DNA from: Candidatus Mediterraneibacter intestinigallinarum
GTDB lineage: Bacteria > Bacillota > Clostridia > Lachnospirales > Lachnospiraceae
Reading direction: 5' to 3'
DNA: 53,560 nt
Assembly: GCA_019119265.1 (NCBI GenBank)
Contig: DWXI01000148.1
Location: forward strand, 1-53,560
Part shown: positions 8,571 through 17,821 of the stretch, piece after piece
How positions within the stretch are numbered: position 1 is the stretch's first letter
Layout of the letters: every line of letters starts with the position of its first letter
Position numbers and translations under genes: made by a program
The notes under the pieces: model-generated
The model's input: only the letters and a program-made list of their open reading frames with translations
Databases searched by the model: none
What the model was told of the DNA's origin: nothing

Positions 8571-9222
8571 GTGTTCCTCCTCTCACCAGCTTTATGATCC
8601 TGCTCGTGCCGAGACGATCCGCTCCCAGCACCAGGAACTTCTCCGCATCTTCGAGCGAATTAATTCCTCCCGCCGCTTTTATCTTCACATCCGGACCTAT
8701 ATTTTGCGCAAAAAGCTTAATGTCTTCAAATGTAGCTCCTGACGTGGAAAATCCTGTAGAAGTTTTGATATAATCAGCGCCGGCTTCCGTCACGATCCGG
8801 CACATTTTCACCTTTTCCGCCTCCGTCAGAAGGCAGGTCTCTATGATCACTTTCAGAATCTTCTCCCCGCATATTGTTTTTAACAAACGTATCTCATCTC
8901 TGATCAGATCATACTTTCCATCTTTGAGCCAGCCAATGTTGATAACCATATCAATTTCAGACGCTCCGTCTGCAATAGCGTCTTCTGTCTCAAACGCCTT
9001 GGTCTTGGTGGTCGCATATCCGTTTGGGAATCCGATCACAGTGCAGACCGGCATCTTTCCCTCCAGGTATTCACACGCCTGCCGCACATATGCCGGAGGA
9101 ATACAAACCGACGCTGTCCGATAGCTGACCGCTTCATCACAGATCTGTCGTATTTCCTCCCACACAGCTGTCTGTAATAAAAGTGTATGGTCAACATGTC
9201 TTAATATCTCATTTACTTTCAT
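8557..9222 (-). CDS. deoC: Deoxyribose-phosphate aldolase
   Basis: DeoC splits 2-deoxyribose-5-phosphate into acetaldehyde and glyceraldehyde-3-phosphate, feeding nucleoside sugar into glycolysis. The 221-residue TIM-barrel sequence has HTLL near the start, VIIETCLL and the Schiff-base lysine region [15 protein letters not shown]. The start MKVNE at 9222 has GGAG upstream; an in-frame extension to 9264 would overlap udp. It is placed between udp and cdd. Confidence 0.96.
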   Translation of the reverse strand: MKVNEILRHVDHTLLLQTAVWEEIRQICDEAVSYRTASVCIPPAYVRQACEYLEGKMPVCTVIGFPNGYATTKTKAFETEDAIADGASEIDMVINIGWLKDGKYDLIRDEIRLLKTICGEKILKVIIETCLLTEAEKVKMCRIVTEAGADYIKTSTGFSTSGATFEDIKLFAQNIGPDVKIKAAGGINSLEDAEKFLVLGADRLGTSRIIKLVRGGTHADG

Positions 9223-9236
9223 TCCCTTTTCTCCAT

Positions 9237-10022
9237 CTATTCCTTCTTTTTTCCATCTGTCCATATCAGGTTCCTGACAGCTTCTACCGCCACCTGGACA
9301 GCCATATCCGTATCATGCACGACAGGATTGTCCAGCCCCAGCTTTTCCCTCTCCTGATTAGCAAGAACAAGAAAACAGGACCCGACTCTGACTTTAAGGC
9401 AGCTTGCCACCACAAACAGCGCCGCCGATTCCATCTCAGAGGCAAGGCATCCCAGCTTTTTCCATGCCTCCCACTTATTCAGCAGTTCATATCCCACCGG
9501 CTTTGCCTCCGGCTCATGCTGTCCGTAGAAAGAATCCTTGCACTGCACCACACCCGTATGGAACGGATATCCTTTCTTCTGCGCGGCATCAACCAGCGCA
9601 TTCGTTACTGTAAGATCCGGAACCGCAGGAAATTCTATGGGCGCATACTCCCTGCTTGTTCCCTCCATGCGAATCGCTCCTGTGGCAATCACAATATCTC
9701 CGCTCTTTACCTCCGGTTGCATACCGCCGCACGTACCTATCCGTATAAATGTATCTGCCCCGCAGCGATACAGCTCTTCCATGGCGATCGAAGCTGACGG
9801 GCCGCCGATGCCTGTAGAAGTCACGCTGACTGCCACTCCGTCAAGCGTACCGGTATAGGTAATGTATTCTCTGTTGTCCGCCATCAAAACAGGATCGTCA
9901 AAGTACTTGGCGATCATCTTGCACCTTTTCGGATCTCCCGGCATGATAACATACCGGCCCGCTTCGCCTTTTGCCACCTGGATATGATACTGTCTTCCCG
10001 GGTCTTCTGAATAGTTTTTCAT
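9237..10022 (-). CDS. udp: Uridine phosphorylase-like nucleoside phosphorylase (NP-I family)
   Basis: NP-I enzymes cleave nucleosides with phosphate to free base and (deoxy)ribose-1-phosphate. The 261-residue protein has [10 protein letters not shown], the phosphate-binding region [19 protein letters not shown] and the nucleoside-site EMESAALF. Context with cdd and deoC favours uridine/deoxyuridine as substrate, although the family also contains purine-active members. The start MKNYSED at 10022 follows AAAGGAG; a longer frame to 10088 has no site. It is the first gene of its operon. Confidence 0.88.
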   Translation of the reverse strand: MKNYSEDPGRQYHIQVAKGEAGRYVIMPGDPKRCKMIAKYFDDPVLMADNREYITYTGTLDGVAVSVTSTGIGGPSASIAMEELYRCGADTFIRIGTCGGMQPEVKSGDIVIATGAIRMEGTSREYAPIEFPAVPDLTVTNALVDAAQKKGYPFHTGVVQCKDSFYGQHEPEAKPVGYELLNKWEAWKKLGCLASEMESAALFVVASCLKVRVGSCFLVLANQEREKLGLDNPVVHDTDMAVQVAVEAVRNLIWTDGKKKE

Positions 10023-10055
10023 ACTGGTTCTCCTTTCTTTTAACTGTCGCTTTTT

Positions 10056-10064
10056 ATTATAACA
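10056..10064 (-). promoter_or_regulatory. Candidate extended -10 promoter of udp
   Basis: On the minus strand TG-T-TATAAT forms an extended -10 box about 34 nt before the udp ATG. No good -35 hexamer is visible, as is common for extended -10 promoters. Confidence 0.45.
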
Positions 10065-10160
10065 TATCTGAACAGCTGCGTAGAGCATATGATGATACTC
10101 CTCGGAGTATCTACTTTCGCACTATGCTCGAAAACACCTCGCCAAGTGCTCAATGCATCG

Positions 10161-10273
10161 CTGTAGGGCGTCCGCCCTATGCAGGCGCAGGCCGCACTCC
10201 TGCCATCCGATCAGACCTCAGCTCGATTCCGCGCTTTGCGCTTCATCTCCCTGTAGGGCGTCCGCCCTATGCA
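10161..10273. repeat. Intergenic repeat module (family B), with 23-bp direct repeats
   Basis: Two identical 23-bp copies (10161-10183 and 10251-10273) each contain the palindrome TAGGGCG-tc-CGCCCTA. Between them, CTCGATTCCGC (10222-10232) and GCTTCATCTC (10240-10249) recur at 40296-40320. At both loci the module directly abuts a long hairpin. It fills the gap between the udp promoter and the ABC exporter terminator. No protein-coding function is apparent. Confidence 0.6.
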
Positions 10274-10274
10274 T

Positions 10275-10326
10275 GATAAAAAGGGTGCGGCCTACTGTAA
10301 GCTACGCTTACAAGGCTGCACCCTTT
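10275..10326 (-). terminator. Terminator hairpin of the ABC exporter operon
   Basis: A 14-bp stem (10280-10293 with 10313-10326) encloses an inner GTAAGC/GCTTAC hairpin and is followed on the minus strand by TTTTTATC. It begins three bases after the exporter stop codon. Confidence 0.75.
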
Positions 10327-10329
10327 CCA

Positions 10330-12150
10330 TCATGCGCAGGTCTGATCTGTTGATTCAAATTGACTGTTATACAGATCGGCGTAGAAGCCGTTTTGGGCAA
10401 GCAGATCTTCGTGGGTTCCCTGTTCAACGATGTCGCCGTCTTTCATTACAAGGATCAGGTCTGCATCGCGGATCGTTGAGAGCCGGTGAGCGATGATAAA
10501 ACTTGTTCTGCCTTTCATCAGGCTGTCCATGGCTTTCTGGATCAGCACTTCTGTCCTTGTATCAACAGAGCTGGTAGCTTCGTCGAGAATCAGGATCTTT
10601 GGATCTGCCAGGATTGCGCGCGCAATCGTAAGAAGCTGCTTCTGCCCCTGTGAAACGTTGCTTGCCTCTTCGTTTAGTTCCATGTTATAACCGCCCGGCA
10701 GTGTCTGTACAAAGCGGTGTACGTGGGCTGCCTTTGCCGCCTGGATTACTTCCTCGTCCGTAGCTTCAAGCCTTCCGTAACGCAGGTTTTCCATAATCGT
10801 TCCGTGGAAAAGCCATGTATCCTGAAGTACCATACCAAACATCTGTCTCAGTTCATTCCGGTTGAAGTCTCTGATATCATGTCCGTCAATCTTGATTGCA
10901 CCACTGTTTACATCGTAAAAACGCATGAGCAACTTGATCATTGTCGTCTTTCCGGCTCCTGTCGGACCCACAATGGCAATCTTCTGTCCTTCTTCTACTT
11001 TAGCGGAAAAATCATTGATAATGATCTTATCCGGATTATAGCCGAAATGCACGTGGTCAAATTCCACTTTTCCCCTTAATCCTTCTGCAGATACCGGATT
11101 CTCCACGGTCTGCACTTCCTCGTCTTCCTCAAGGAACTCAAAGACTCTCTCCGAAGCGGCCGCGGTGAGCTGCAACATATTGGTGACCTGCGCCACCTGC
11201 TGGATCGGCTGGGTGAAGTTTCTCACATACTGGATAAATGACTGAATATCGCCCACTTCGATCACATTGCGGATTGCCAGGAAGCCCCCGAGAATCGCCA
11301 CTCCGACATAACCGAGATTTCCGATAAACTGCATCACCGGCATCATCATTCCGGAGAAGAACTGTGATTTCCATGCGGAATCATAGAGCTTTCCGTTCGT
11401 CTCATTAAAAGTTTTTATCACATCTTCTTCCTTATTAAAAGCTTTAATGATGTTATGACCGCTGTAGATCTCCTCCACCTGTCCATTTACATTTCCAAGA
11501 TATGCCTGCTGCCCACGGAAATATTTCTGTGAATGTTTCATCACAAACGAGATCAGGATCACAGAAATCGGAAGGATCAGAATTGCGATCAGCGTCATAA
11601 GAGGACTGATGGAGAGCATCATGATCAACACACCGATCAGCGTGGTAATGGATGTGATCATCTGTGTCGCGCTCTGATTCAGGCTCTGTCCAAGAGTATC
11701 AACGTCATTTGTCACACGGGAAAGAACCTCTCCCACCGGTTTTGTATCAAAGTAATTCATCGGCATACGGTTTATTTTCTCTGATATTTCTTTTCTCAGC
11801 CTGTAAGTCGTCTTCTGTGATACTCCGGTCATAATGATTCCCTGTATAAAAGTACACAGTGCACTGATCAGATAAAGTCCTAATGTCAGCAGGAGAATCT
11901 CTCCCACCTTTCCAAAATCAATTCCGCTTCCGCCTGACACCTTGCTCACAAGTCCGTTAAATATCTCTGTAGTCGCTTTTCCGAGAATCTTTGGTCCGGC
12001 AATGTTAAAGATAGTTCCGCAGATTGCAAATACTGCTACAAACAGCATATGGAATTTAAAAGCACTCATATACCGGATCAGCTTTTTGATCGTTCCTTTA
12101 AAATCTTTTGCTTTTTCTCCTGCCGCATTACGGCCGTGCATTCCAGGCAT
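10330..12150 (-). CDS. ABC exporter subunit with canonical ATPase site (heterodimer partner)
   Basis: This is a half-transporter of 606 residues: an N-terminal six-helix exporter domain (about residues 30-330) and a C-terminal ATPase domain. The ATPase has VGPTGAGKTTMIKL (Walker A), signature SQGQKQLL, Walker B LILDEATSSVD with catalytic Glu, and IIAHRLST with the switch His. Together with the subunit encoded just upstream it should form a multidrug or peptide exporter of the LmrCD/BmrCD type. Start 12150 is chosen because AAAGGAGGT lies 8 nt upstream; the next upstream ATG falls before this site. It overlaps the previous gene by 23 nt. The substrate cannot be read from sequence. Confidence 0.92.
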   Translation of the reverse strand: MPGMHGRNAAGEKAKDFKGTIKKLIRYMSAFKFHMLFVAVFAICGTIFNIAGPKILGKATTEIFNGLVSKVSGGSGIDFGKVGEILLLTLGLYLISALCTFIQGIIMTGVSQKTTYRLRKEISEKINRMPMNYFDTKPVGEVLSRVTNDVDTLGQSLNQSATQMITSITTLIGVLIMMLSISPLMTLIAILILPISVILISFVMKHSQKYFRGQQAYLGNVNGQVEEIYSGHNIIKAFNKEEDVIKTFNETNGKLYDSAWKSQFFSGMMMPVMQFIGNLGYVGVAILGGFLAIRNVIEVGDIQSFIQYVRNFTQPIQQVAQVTNMLQLTAAASERVFEFLEEDEEVQTVENPVSAEGLRGKVEFDHVHFGYNPDKIIINDFSAKVEEGQKIAIVGPTGAGKTTMIKLLMRFYDVNSGAIKIDGHDIRDFNRNELRQMFGMVLQDTWLFHGTIMENLRYGRLEATDEEVIQAAKAAHVHRFVQTLPGGYNMELNEEASNVSQGQKQLLTIARAILADPKILILDEATSSVDTRTEVLIQKAMDSLMKGRTSFIIAHRLSTIRDADLILVMKDGDIVEQGTHEDLLAQNGFYADLYNSQFESTDQTCA

Positions 12151-14422
12151 GAACCGGCACCTCCTTTCCATTGTCCGCAGACTGCTGGCCTCTGTCGTTT
12201 TCCGAAGAGCGGCTGTTCTTTCCTGCTCTCAGTTCTGATTCAGAAAGCTGCGAAGCTGCTATCTGTTGGTATACCTCACAATTCTCCAAGAGTTCCTGGT
12301 GAGTTCCAATTCCGGCGATTTTCCCGTCGTCAAGCACGATAATCTGCTCAGCATTAAGAATTGTGCTGATCCTCTGTGCCACGATCAGCACTGTACTGTT
12401 CTTCGTTCTCTTTTTCAGGGCTTTTCGCAGAGTCACATCTGTCTTAAAGTCCAGTGCCGAGAAACTGTCGTCAAATATAAACACTTCCGGATGCTTTGCA
12501 ATTGCGCGGGCAATGGAAAGTCTCTGTTTCTGTCCTCCCGAAACATTCGATCCGCCCTGCGCGATCGGGCTTTTGTATCTTTCCGGTTTCTGGTCAATAA
12601 ATTCTGTTGCCTGTGCGATCTCCGCCGCCTCGGTCATTTCCGCTTCGCCCCCGTCCGGATTTCCGAACATGATATTTGAGGCGATGTCCCCTGAGAACAA
12701 GATTCCTTTCTGCGGAACATATCCGAGCTTCTCCCGCAGTTCGTGCTGGGAGACATTGCGAATATCCACACCGTCAAGCGTAATGCTGCCCTCCGTCACA
12801 TCATAAAAACGCGGGATCAGGTTCACAAGTGTAGACTTACCGCTTCCGGTGCTTCCAATGATGGCTGTCGTCTCTCCCGGACGTGCCGTAAATGAAATAT
12901 CGTGGATTACATTCTCGTCCGCACCCGGATAACGGAAGGATACATGGTCAAATTTAAGCAGCCCTTTTTCATTTTCAGAGAATTTCTCCGCATGTTCCGG
13001 ATCAAGGATCACCGTCTGGCTGTCAAGTACTTCCTGCACGCGGTCTGCAGCAACCGCCGCCCTCGGCAGCATGATAGAAAGCATACAAAGCATCAGGAAT
13101 CCCATAATGATCTGCATGGTATACTGGATAAAGGCCATCATGTCTCCGACCTGCATTTCTCCGTTATCGATTCCGTGTGCTCCGTTCCACATAATAAGTA
13201 CCGAGATGCCATTCATAACAAGCATCATAACCGGCATCATAAATGTCATGGCACGGTTTACAAACAGATTTGTTCTCGTCAGATCCCGGTTTGCCTTGTC
13301 AAAACGCTCTTCCTCATATTTCTGCGTACTGAATGCACGTATGACCGACAGACCGGTCAGGATCTCTCTCATGACCAGATTGACCTTGTCAACCAGGCTC
13401 TGCATGATCCTGAATTTCGGCATAGCTACAAGAAACAGTACGAGAATCACCAGACCGATCAGCACAACGGCCAGACCTATAATCCACGACATTGATACAT
13501 TTGTCTGAAACACCTGAATAATACCGCCGATAGCAAGGATCGGAGCATAAAGCACGATCCGGAGCAGCATAACGATGATAAGCTGGATCTGCTGAATATC
13601 ATTAGTACTTCTGGTAATAAGTGAGGCTGTAGAGAAATGGTCGAACTCGTTATTAGAGAACCCCACAACCTTATGGAACACCCTGCCTCGCAGATCACGT
13701 CCTGTCGCAGCGCCCACCCGGGATGCCATAAATCCTACCAGAATGCTTGCCGCCATCCCAAGAAATGCCAGTCCGGTCATCTTCCCTCCGGTAGTCAGGA
13801 GATAGTGAATCTGTATATCATCCATATTCATTCCCAGATTTTCATAGACTGTACCGACATAGCTTACTGCCGCCTGATCAAGAATCGTATCCGGCATATC
13901 CCCCGTCTGCGCTTCCATAGAATCCATCATTGCTTCTCTCTGATCTTCTGGCATCATCTTCAGAATATCAAACACGGTCATGTCATCCGTCACGGTTCCG
14001 GCCGGAAGAGACGTTTTCAACTGCTCCTCGATCTGGGCAGTCATATCGCTTCCGGACTCAAATCCTGCGGTCATCATCATCGGATATGCCAGGATATCCT
14101 CCAGACTGCTGATATCATCCTCTGAAATATCTTCTTTCATAACATAAGCATCTACATCATAAGTTCTGTTGTCCTCTTCGTATGCGTCAAGCACGGTGTC
14201 CTGATCCTCCGACGGCACAAACAGCAGCAGACGGTTCATCTCATCCGCTGATATCGCCTCAGGCACCTGATCCTCCACTCCGCCCTGCTGGATACCTACA
14301 TTGACGATATCCGAGGTATAGGCCGGAAGTGAAAGATCGCAGTACGCCTGTATAAACAGCACGATAATGATAGCGATCAGAGTCGTCCAGTGCTCCGCCG
14401 CATATTTAAATAAGTTCTTCAT
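12128..14422 (-). CDS. ABC exporter subunit with degenerate ATPase site (heterodimer partner)
   Basis: This 764-residue half-transporter is longer than its partner because of an extra extracytoplasmic acidic segment between the first two membrane helices (about residues 40-210). The ATPase domain has IIGSTGSGKSTLVNL and SGGQKQRLSIARA. Walker B ends FIFDDSFSALD, with Asp in place of the catalytic Glu, and the switch His is replaced by Gln (IVAQRIST). That is the asymmetric, non-hydrolysing site pattern of heterodimeric exporters. It is the second gene after marR and surely co-expressed with the next subunit. Confidence 0.92.
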   Translation of the reverse strand: MKNLFKYAAEHWTTLIAIIIVLFIQAYCDLSLPAYTSDIVNVGIQQGGVEDQVPEAISADEMNRLLLFVPSEDQDTVLDAYEEDNRTYDVDAYVMKEDISEDDISSLEDILAYPMMMTAGFESGSDMTAQIEEQLKTSLPAGTVTDDMTVFDILKMMPEDQREAMMDSMEAQTGDMPDTILDQAAVSYVGTVYENLGMNMDDIQIHYLLTTGGKMTGLAFLGMAASILVGFMASRVGAATGRDLRGRVFHKVVGFSNNEFDHFSTASLITRSTNDIQQIQLIIVMLLRIVLYAPILAIGGIIQVFQTNVSMSWIIGLAVVLIGLVILVLFLVAMPKFRIMQSLVDKVNLVMREILTGLSVIRAFSTQKYEEERFDKANRDLTRTNLFVNRAMTFMMPVMMLVMNGISVLIMWNGAHGIDNGEMQVGDMMAFIQYTMQIIMGFLMLCMLSIMLPRAAVAADRVQEVLDSQTVILDPEHAEKFSENEKGLLKFDHVSFRYPGADENVIHDISFTARPGETTAIIGSTGSGKSTLVNLIPRFYDVTEGSITLDGVDIRNVSQHELREKLGYVPQKGILFSGDIASNIMFGNPDGGEAEMTEAAEIAQATEFIDQKPERYKSPIAQGGSNVSGGQKQRLSIARAIAKHPEVFIFDDSFSALDFKTDVTLRKALKKRTKNSTVLIVAQRISTILNAEQIIVLDDGKIAGIGTHQELLENCEVYQQIAASQLSESELRAGKNSRSSENDRGQQSADNGKEVPVHAWNARP

Positions 14423-14460
14423 TATCTGTCTTTCCTTTCATCTATTTTGCCTTGAACTTT

Positions 14461-14895
14461 TTATTTTTTATCCAGATTCTCACTGATCTGAAAAAGCAAA
14501 CGTTTAAAAAGCATGATCTCCTCTCTCGTCATCCCCCGGAACATAAGCTCTTCCATCTGCTCTGCCACTGCGTAAACACCTTTGATACAGGATCTCCCTT
14601 TTTCCGTCAGTGTCAGACGCATCACCCGCTGATCCTCAGGATCCGGATGTCTCGTCAGATATCCGTCTCTCTCCATCTTCTGTATGGAAGAAGTGATAGA
14701 CGGCGGCGTCACATTCAGACGGGCTGCCAGTTCCTTCTGAGACATGGAATCGCTTCGATGAAGGGCAAACAGGATGCCCGCCTGGCTTTTATTCAGATCA
14801 AACTCATGATACATTCCTTTCGCCCGATTCATCATCTTATGCATCAGAATACCCATCAGGCCGAATGCCGGTATATCTTTTTCTTCACACTGCAT
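14461..14895 (-). CDS. MarR-family transcriptional regulator
   Basis: A 144-residue winged-helix protein with the MarR pattern: SQKELAARLNVTPPSITSSI as recognition helix-turn-helix and a wing GYLTRHPDPEDQRVMRLTLT. It lies directly upstream of the two exporter genes on the same strand. Its own promoter carries palindromes, so it is probably an autorepressor that also controls the exporter, releasing DNA on binding of a small molecule. The ligand is unknown. Confidence 0.92.
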   Translation of the reverse strand: MQCEEKDIPAFGLMGILMHKMMNRAKGMYHEFDLNKSQAGILFALHRSDSMSQKELAARLNVTPPSITSSIQKMERDGYLTRHPDPEDQRVMRLTLTEKGRSCIKGVYAVAEQMEELMFRGMTREEIMLFKRLLFQISENLDKK

Positions 14896-14918
14896 GTCAT
14901 ACCCCTTTCCATATTTGT

Positions 14919-14970
14919 AATTAGTTAGTTAACTAAACGATAGTTTAGTACTATTAGACAAAACGGTCAA
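14919..14970 (-). promoter_or_regulatory. marR-exporter promoter with palindromic operators
   Basis: On the minus strand TTGACC (14970-14965), a 17-nt spacer and TAAACT (14947-14942) form a promoter. The perfect palindrome TTAGTTAACTAA (14925-14936) covers the predicted transcription start, and TAGTACTA (14946-14953) overlaps the -10. Both fit MarR-type operators. The 200 bases further on (to 15193) show no other clear signal. Confidence 0.75.
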
Positions 14971-15193
14971 GGAAAAACTATATGATTTCACAGTTTTTTT
15001 ATACTTTATTCACAATTTTTTATATTGACACTATTCATCTGTTTTTAACAAAATCAGGTCTGTCGTATCGCCGGTAGCACCTGGTTTCTCGTCTGAAGTT
15101 CCTGGCCTGCCGGTATCTTCCGGCTGTTCCCTTATTCGTCCGAACATCCTTTCAGAATCAATGAACGGTCTTGTTGCGTTACCTGCGATAAAT

Positions 15194-15790
15194 TTACCCC
15201 AGCCCGATCAGACCGCCTTTCTCCTCATAGCCCGTATCCCACAGATCTTTGAGCAGAAATGTATATGACTCACCGTATGTCGCGACCGTAATCCACAGCC
15301 CTTCTTCCCGTTCTTCATATCCGTAGCACAAAAACCAGTGCCACACAAAATCCTTATAGTATGCTTTCCTGTGACGCAGCATGAGATAAGGCACCGGATA
15401 TCCGTTGTCAATCTGCTGTCTTATAAAAAGTTCTGCCTTCCGGAAGTCTTCTCTTCCAGGCAGTTCTCTCATCTTAAGACCATTCTCCCCGATATCTTTC
15501 AGATAATTTTCAAAGCCCTCCGTAAACATCCAAAGCCTATTGACTCCGTTCACCCTGGGTCTGAGATACGGCTTCATCTTCATGGAAAAGTCGATATAGT
15601 CCTGCTTCGTCAAAGCATGGACATTATACGGATACAAATGCGCCATATTCCGGCGCAGCGCCAGATAGATACAGCAGTCACAGGCTGTCGCCGCGGCGCA
15701 GCCGCCAATATACATAACTACATTTTTAAACCACTCCTGGTTTCCACCAACTGCCCCGTCTATTGAAAAATAATCCAGTATTTTCTTCAT
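15194..15790 (-). CDS. Uncharacterised protein with a papain-like Cys/His pattern
   Basis: I do not recognise this 198-residue protein by family name. Its N-terminal third has YIGGCAAATACDCCIYLA, a Cys at the head of a helix as in C39-like and other papain-fold peptidases. A His lies near residue 155 in VWHWFLCYGYEE, followed by a strand with a polar residue (WITVATYGE), the usual order of such catalytic residues. There is no signal peptide. A peptidase-like or transglutaminase-like fold is an inference. ATG 15790 is preferred over a GTG at 15799 because of spacing from AGAAGGA. Past the stop, another frame (FIAGNATRPFIDSERM and onward) stays open to about 15030. Confidence 0.6.
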   Translation of the reverse strand: MKKILDYFSIDGAVGGNQEWFKNVVMYIGGCAAATACDCCIYLALRRNMAHLYPYNVHALTKQDYIDFSMKMKPYLRPRVNGVNRLWMFTEGFENYLKDIGENGLKMRELPGREDFRKAELFIRQQIDNGYPVPYLMLRHRKAYYKDFVWHWFLCYGYEEREEGLWITVATYGESYTFLLKDLWDTGYEEKGGLIGLG

Positions 15791-15827
15791 TCTTTTCACA
15801 TCCTTCTTTTATTTACAACTGTTTTTA

Positions 15828-15856
15828 TTGTACATATTTTCCCCTGGCGATATAAT
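15828..15856 (+). promoter_or_regulatory. Sigma-A promoter of the GNAT gene
   Basis: TTGTAC, 17 nt, TATAAT. The start would lie about 26 nt before the ATG at 15889. Confidence 0.75.
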
Positions 15857-15888
15857 GATAAAGTGAATAATGAAAGGAGAGAGTTACA

Positions 15889-16401
15889 ATGAAAGTACGC
15901 CTGGCAGAAGAAAGAGACATCCCACAGATCCACAACCTGCTCTCGCAGGTAGCTCTCGTGCATCACAGAGGGCGACCCGATCTGTTTAAGTATGGACAAA
16001 GGAAATATACGGATGACCAGTTAAAGGTAATCCTTCATGATAAACAAAGGCCCATCTTTGCCGCTGTAGATGAAAACGACTGTCTGCAGGGATATGCATT
16101 CTGCATCTTCCAGCAGCATTTAAATGATAATATATTGACCGATATCAAGACTCTGTACATCGACGATCTCTGTGTGGACGAGACCAAACGCGGCATGCAT
16201 ATCGGTAAGACGATCTATGAGGCAGTCCTTGATTTTGCAAAAGAACAGGGATGTTATAATGTGACACTGAATGTATGGAGCTGCAATGAGAGCGCAATGA
16301 AGTTTTATCAGAGCTGCGGTCTGAGGCCCCAGAAAGTCGGAATGGAAGTTATCCTCGATACTGCAAAACAGCAGGAGATGGCATCACACGCATCAAATTA
16401 A
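15889..16401 (+). CDS. GNAT-family N-acetyltransferase
   Basis: A 170-residue acetyl-CoA-dependent acyltransferase. The GNAT core is clear: LYIDDLCVDETKRGMHIGKTI (the pantetheine-binding R/G-x-x-G/A turn near residue 105) and the C-terminal NVTLNVWSCNESAMKFYQSC strand-helix. The acceptor substrate is unknown. GAAAGGAGAG precedes the ATG and a good promoter lies just upstream. It is a single-gene unit, divergent from the Cys/His protein and closed by a shared terminator. Confidence 0.9.
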   Translation: MKVRLAEERDIPQIHNLLSQVALVHHRGRPDLFKYGQRKYTDDQLKVILHDKQRPIFAAVDENDCLQGYAFCIFQQHLNDNILTDIKTLYIDDLCVDETKRGMHIGKTIYEAVLDFAKEQGCYNVTLNVWSCNESAMKFYQSCGLRPQKVGMEVILDTAKQQEMASHASN

Positions 16402-16408
16402 AATAAAC

Positions 16409-16470
16409 ACCGAAGAAGCAGGAATCATTTTGAAAGCACTTATATTATTTCCTGTCTCTTCGGTATTTTT
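16409..16470. terminator. Bidirectional terminator
   Basis: ACCGAAGA...CAGGAA pairs with TTCCTG...TCTTCGGT, closed by A/T runs on both sides. It lies between the GNAT gene (+) and the DUF4317 gene (-). Confidence 0.8.
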
Positions 16471-16472
16471 GT

Positions 16473-17651
16473 TTAATATTCTTCTGTCAGGCCGGATACG
16501 TCTCCGCCTGCCAGGCTGCTCTTCCGACTGATCGTCCTTACATTGATTCCGTTCACTTCAATATGATCGTCCACCGGGATCACCAGGCACTGACGTCCGT
16601 CTATGATCCGTGTCTCGACCAGATCTGCGCGGTCAGGATTGACTTTGATCACCACATCCGGCGTCTCAATATTGAATTTCTTCGTCTCTGTGATATTTGA
16701 TGCCAGAAGCGTCGCCTTTTCTCCCGCATTTTCTTCGAAATTGCGTTCAAAGTTTTCCATCTTCTCTGCATCCACACCGCTCTGTTCAAAAACTTTCTTC
16801 ATCTCCGTCATGTCCAGGGCAAGCGGTTCAGGCTCTTCTTTATGCTCCTCGATCAGATCATTTAACGTCTCATGGATGTTGCGGACTGTCTCATAGTCTC
16901 CTTCCTCGCCAAGTGTGTCTTCAATGATCATCTGGAAGGACTCTTTCTGATCGTCAGCAGACATCGGCGTCTTGGCACCGAGGAGCTGATCGATCATCTC
17001 CGGCTGCAGATCCGATGATTTCTTCGTATAGTAGAGCATACTGTGGAGATCCGTACTCCGGTCATTGAATGCAGGAAACAGAAAACCCTTATCCGGCATA
17101 TCCACGATCCAGTCCCTGATCCGGTCCTCGATCCGGTTGTCCTCTGCATTATAGCAGAGCCCTGCCTTAGACAGAGATACCGGACAGATACTCATGAGCA
17201 GATATTCGTACACTTCGTCAGATGCGTCAAACATCTCAAGATCGTCAGATGTTTTTCCCGGGACATCATACATCGCATGGATCAGGATAATATAATAATT
17301 CTCGGCATACTCATATGTAGCGATCACCTTGTCATAGAACTCCTCCAGAAGCATATCGTCTTCCAGCTTGCTGTTGCGCAGTTTCAGAAGGAACTCCTGC
17401 GTTCCGCCGGGCATCTCCGCATCGATCGGAAATTCCATGTTCAGCATGTTCTTTCCCACAGTTCCTGAAAGTGTTTTCTTAAAGATATCAAAATATTTAA
17501 AAGCTTCCTCCTCTGGAAGAGAAAGAAATGCGTCTTTCGACTCCAGCTTTTTATTCTTTTCGTGATCCACATAGCACCCGCAGATCCTGGTGATCGCGCA
17601 GTTGGCAGGTGTGAACTGCTTACGGATCTCAAGTATTTCTTTCTTGTTCAT
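16473..17651 (-). CDS. DUF4317-family protein
   Basis: A 392-residue cytoplasmic protein matching what I recall of DUF4317, found widely in Lachnospiraceae and other Clostridia. Recognisable traits are the N-terminal MNKKEILEIRKQFTP with CAITRICGCYVD, the middle EDRIRDWIVDMPDKGFLFPAFNDR, and a C-terminal segment ending in a small beta-rich region. No catalytic motif or membrane segment is visible and no function is known to me. GAGAGGAG precedes the ATG; it is monocistronic with its own promoter. Confidence 0.85.
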   Translation of the reverse strand: MNKKEILEIRKQFTPANCAITRICGCYVDHEKNKKLESKDAFLSLPEEEAFKYFDIFKKTLSGTVGKNMLNMEFPIDAEMPGGTQEFLLKLRNSKLEDDMLLEEFYDKVIATYEYAENYYIILIHAMYDVPGKTSDDLEMFDASDEVYEYLLMSICPVSLSKAGLCYNAEDNRIEDRIRDWIVDMPDKGFLFPAFNDRSTDLHSMLYYTKKSSDLQPEMIDQLLGAKTPMSADDQKESFQMIIEDTLGEEGDYETVRNIHETLNDLIEEHKEEPEPLALDMTEMKKVFEQSGVDAEKMENFERNFEENAGEKATLLASNITETKKFNIETPDVVIKVNPDRADLVETRIIDGRQCLVIPVDDHIEVNGINVRTISRKSSLAGGDVSGLTEEY

Positions 17652-17680
17652 AGCTATACTCCTCTCTTGAAATCTTATTT

Positions 17681-17709
17681 ATCATACCGCAGAACTCAGA
17701 TTAAGTCAA
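17681..17709 (-). promoter_or_regulatory. Sigma-A promoter of the DUF4317 gene
   Basis: TTGACT, 17 nt, TATGAT on the minus strand, about 30 nt before the ATG. Confidence 0.8.
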
Positions 17710-17767
17710 AGAGAGACGTTGATAATTATTTATTAGTTTATTTAGTCAGGCAAAGTTTTTATTTTTA

Positions 17768-17818
17768 AGCGAAAAAAGGGAGACACTGCATCTCTTAGTA
17801 CAGTATCTCCCTTTTTCC
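17768..17818 (-). terminator. Terminator downstream of the Rpn pseudogene
   Basis: AAAAAGGGAGA pairs with TCTCCCTTTTT around an inner CTG/CAG loop. It lies just after the stop at 17822 on the minus strand. Confidence 0.75.
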
Positions 17819-17821
17819 GCA

